Shown one piece after another: positions 63,441 to 64,000 of a DNA stretch of 64,000 bases (position 1 is its first letter; each line of letters starts with the position of its first letter). Both the position numbers and the translations under genes were made by a program. The notes under the pieces were generated by a model. The model was not told the origin of the DNA, searched no databases, and was given only the letters and a program-made list of their open reading frames with translations. Source of the stretch: Chitinophaga horti. Lineage in GTDB: Bacteria; Bacteroidota; Bacteroidia; Chitinophagales; Chitinophagaceae. The stretch is from assembly GCF_022867795.2 (NCBI RefSeq), contig NZ_CP107006.1:3100001-3164000 (forward strand), given 5' to 3'.

Positions 63441-64000
63441 ATGAGCGAGCATCTACTCTTTACCACGTTGCAGCAACGGCATCATTTCCCTACAACGGAG
63501 TTCGAAAAATTCCTTGCCTTGTTCGAGGAAGCTTATCTGCCTAAAAACGACATGCTATTTACGACCGGGTCTATCGTAAAACAGGTATGTTTCCTGATGA
63601 AAGGCTGTATGCGGCAATATCATATCACAGCGAACGGCGATGAGCGTAACATCTTTTTTGCGGAAGAAGGCTGGTGGTGTGGGGAAATGGACAGCTTCAT
63701 CAACCTCACCCCCTCTACGATGAGTATGCAGGCGGTGGAAGATTGTCACATCCTGTGTATGGACCGCGAAAAGTGGGAGCACGCAACGAGGACCATCCCT
63801 GACTATGCGCTATACCAGATCAAGAATCGGGGCTATACAGTTGCCTGGCTCAAAGGTATGCTCAGCAACATCAGCGTAGAAACGCCGGACGAAAAATACC
63901 GCCGCATCCTGAAAGAAACGCCGCATTGGATCAACCGGCTGCCGCAATACCAGATTGCCAGCTACCTCGGTGTAACGCCGGAAACACTAAGCCGAATCAG
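63441..64000 (+). CDS. Crp/Fnr-family regulator (3' end outside window)
   Basis: The first 186 residues of a Crp/Fnr regulator: cyclic-nucleotide-binding-like beta-roll (about 25-125; FTTGSIVKQVCFLMKGCMRQY, ERNIFFAEEGWWCGEMDSFINLTPSTMSMQAVEDCHIL), a dimer helix and the beginning of the DNA-binding helix-turn-helix (LPQYQIASYLGVTPETLSRI) where the window stops. No Fnr cysteine cluster. TATCTTTA lies six bases before ATG 63441. Many Bacteroidota members of this type lack a known ligand. Confidence 0.9.
   Translation, partial: MSEHLLFTTLQQRHHFPTTEFEKFLALFEEAYLPKNDMLFTTGSIVKQVCFLMKGCMRQYHITANGDERNIFFAEEGWWCGEMDSFINLTPSTMSMQAVEDCHILCMDREKWEHATRTIPDYALYQIKNRGYTVAWLKGMLSNISVETPDEKYRRILKETPHWINRLPQYQIASYLGVTPETLSRI

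Noticed and set aside
63190..63466. Two short minus-strand frames in the gap before the Crp gene
   Set aside because: Ser/Arg-rich shadow sequence; the plus strand in the same place is more protein-like.

Overview
The window reads as chromosomal DNA of a Bacteroidota bacterium, most likely a Chitinophaga-like member of the Chitinophagaceae. The evidence is two SusC/SusD outer-membrane pairs, an ECF sigma/FecR pair driving a TonB receptor with an STN domain, a T9SS C-terminal sorting domain, DUF4369/TlpA thioredoxin-like proteins, many lone LytTR, AraC, HxlR and Crp regulators, a tricorn-like S41 protease, and promoter boxes of the TAnnTTTG type with no strong Shine-Dalgarno sites. No rRNA, tRNA, CRISPR array, transposase or integrase was seen.

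Layout. 1-1.9 kb: the 3' part of an M24 aminopeptidase gene and two small genes. 1.9-10.4 kb: a seven-gene leftward operon (HlyD, TolC, ABC ATPase, two FtsX/MacB permeases, a sigma-54-type response regulator, a histidine kinase) forming a tripartite exporter with its own two-component system; the promoter region holds a sigma-54-like -24/-12 element and a palindromic enhancer candidate. 10.6-15.3 kb: small genes, a lipoprotein, an AraC regulator and a pair of paralogous small proteins. 15.4-17.8 kb: a LytTR regulator preceded by striking repeats and followed by four tightly packed small enzyme genes. 17.9-19.9 kb: an A+T-rich island with a STAS/HATPase/DUF4325 protein, a candidate structured small RNA and a decayed pseudogene. 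19.9-24.6 kb: a SusC/SusD pair. 24.9-26.6 kb: an esterase, a truncated LytTR-like gene and a small secreted protein.

26.6-37.8 kb: a polysaccharide utilization locus, read leftward: ECF sigma, FecR, STN-SusC, SusD, DUF1735/F5-8C surface lipoprotein, GH2 beta-galactosidase. This predicts cell-surface signalling that senses and degrades a beta-galactoside glycan. 37.9-43.9 kb: GNAT, nitroreductase/HxlR divergent pair, dihaem cytochrome c, DUF4180, a frameshifted TlpA-like gene and catalase. 44-49.4 kb: a thioredoxin-like protein in an ECF-sigma operon behind a TPR-containing histidine kinase. 49.6-54.2 kb: a T9SS-secreted DUF6055-type zincin and a long RluA pseudouridine synthase. 54.3-56.4 kb: a second A+T-rich island with one unrecognised 588-aa protein. 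56.4-64 kb: tricorn-like protease, macro-domain deacetylase, PhnA, a lipoprotein, a sulfatase and a Crp/Fnr regulator cut by the window end.

The best leads for something new are the two one-gene A+T-rich islands, the candidate small RNA beside the first, and the LytTR repeat region at 15.4-15.6 kb. All annotation is by eye from translated sequence; no database search was run.
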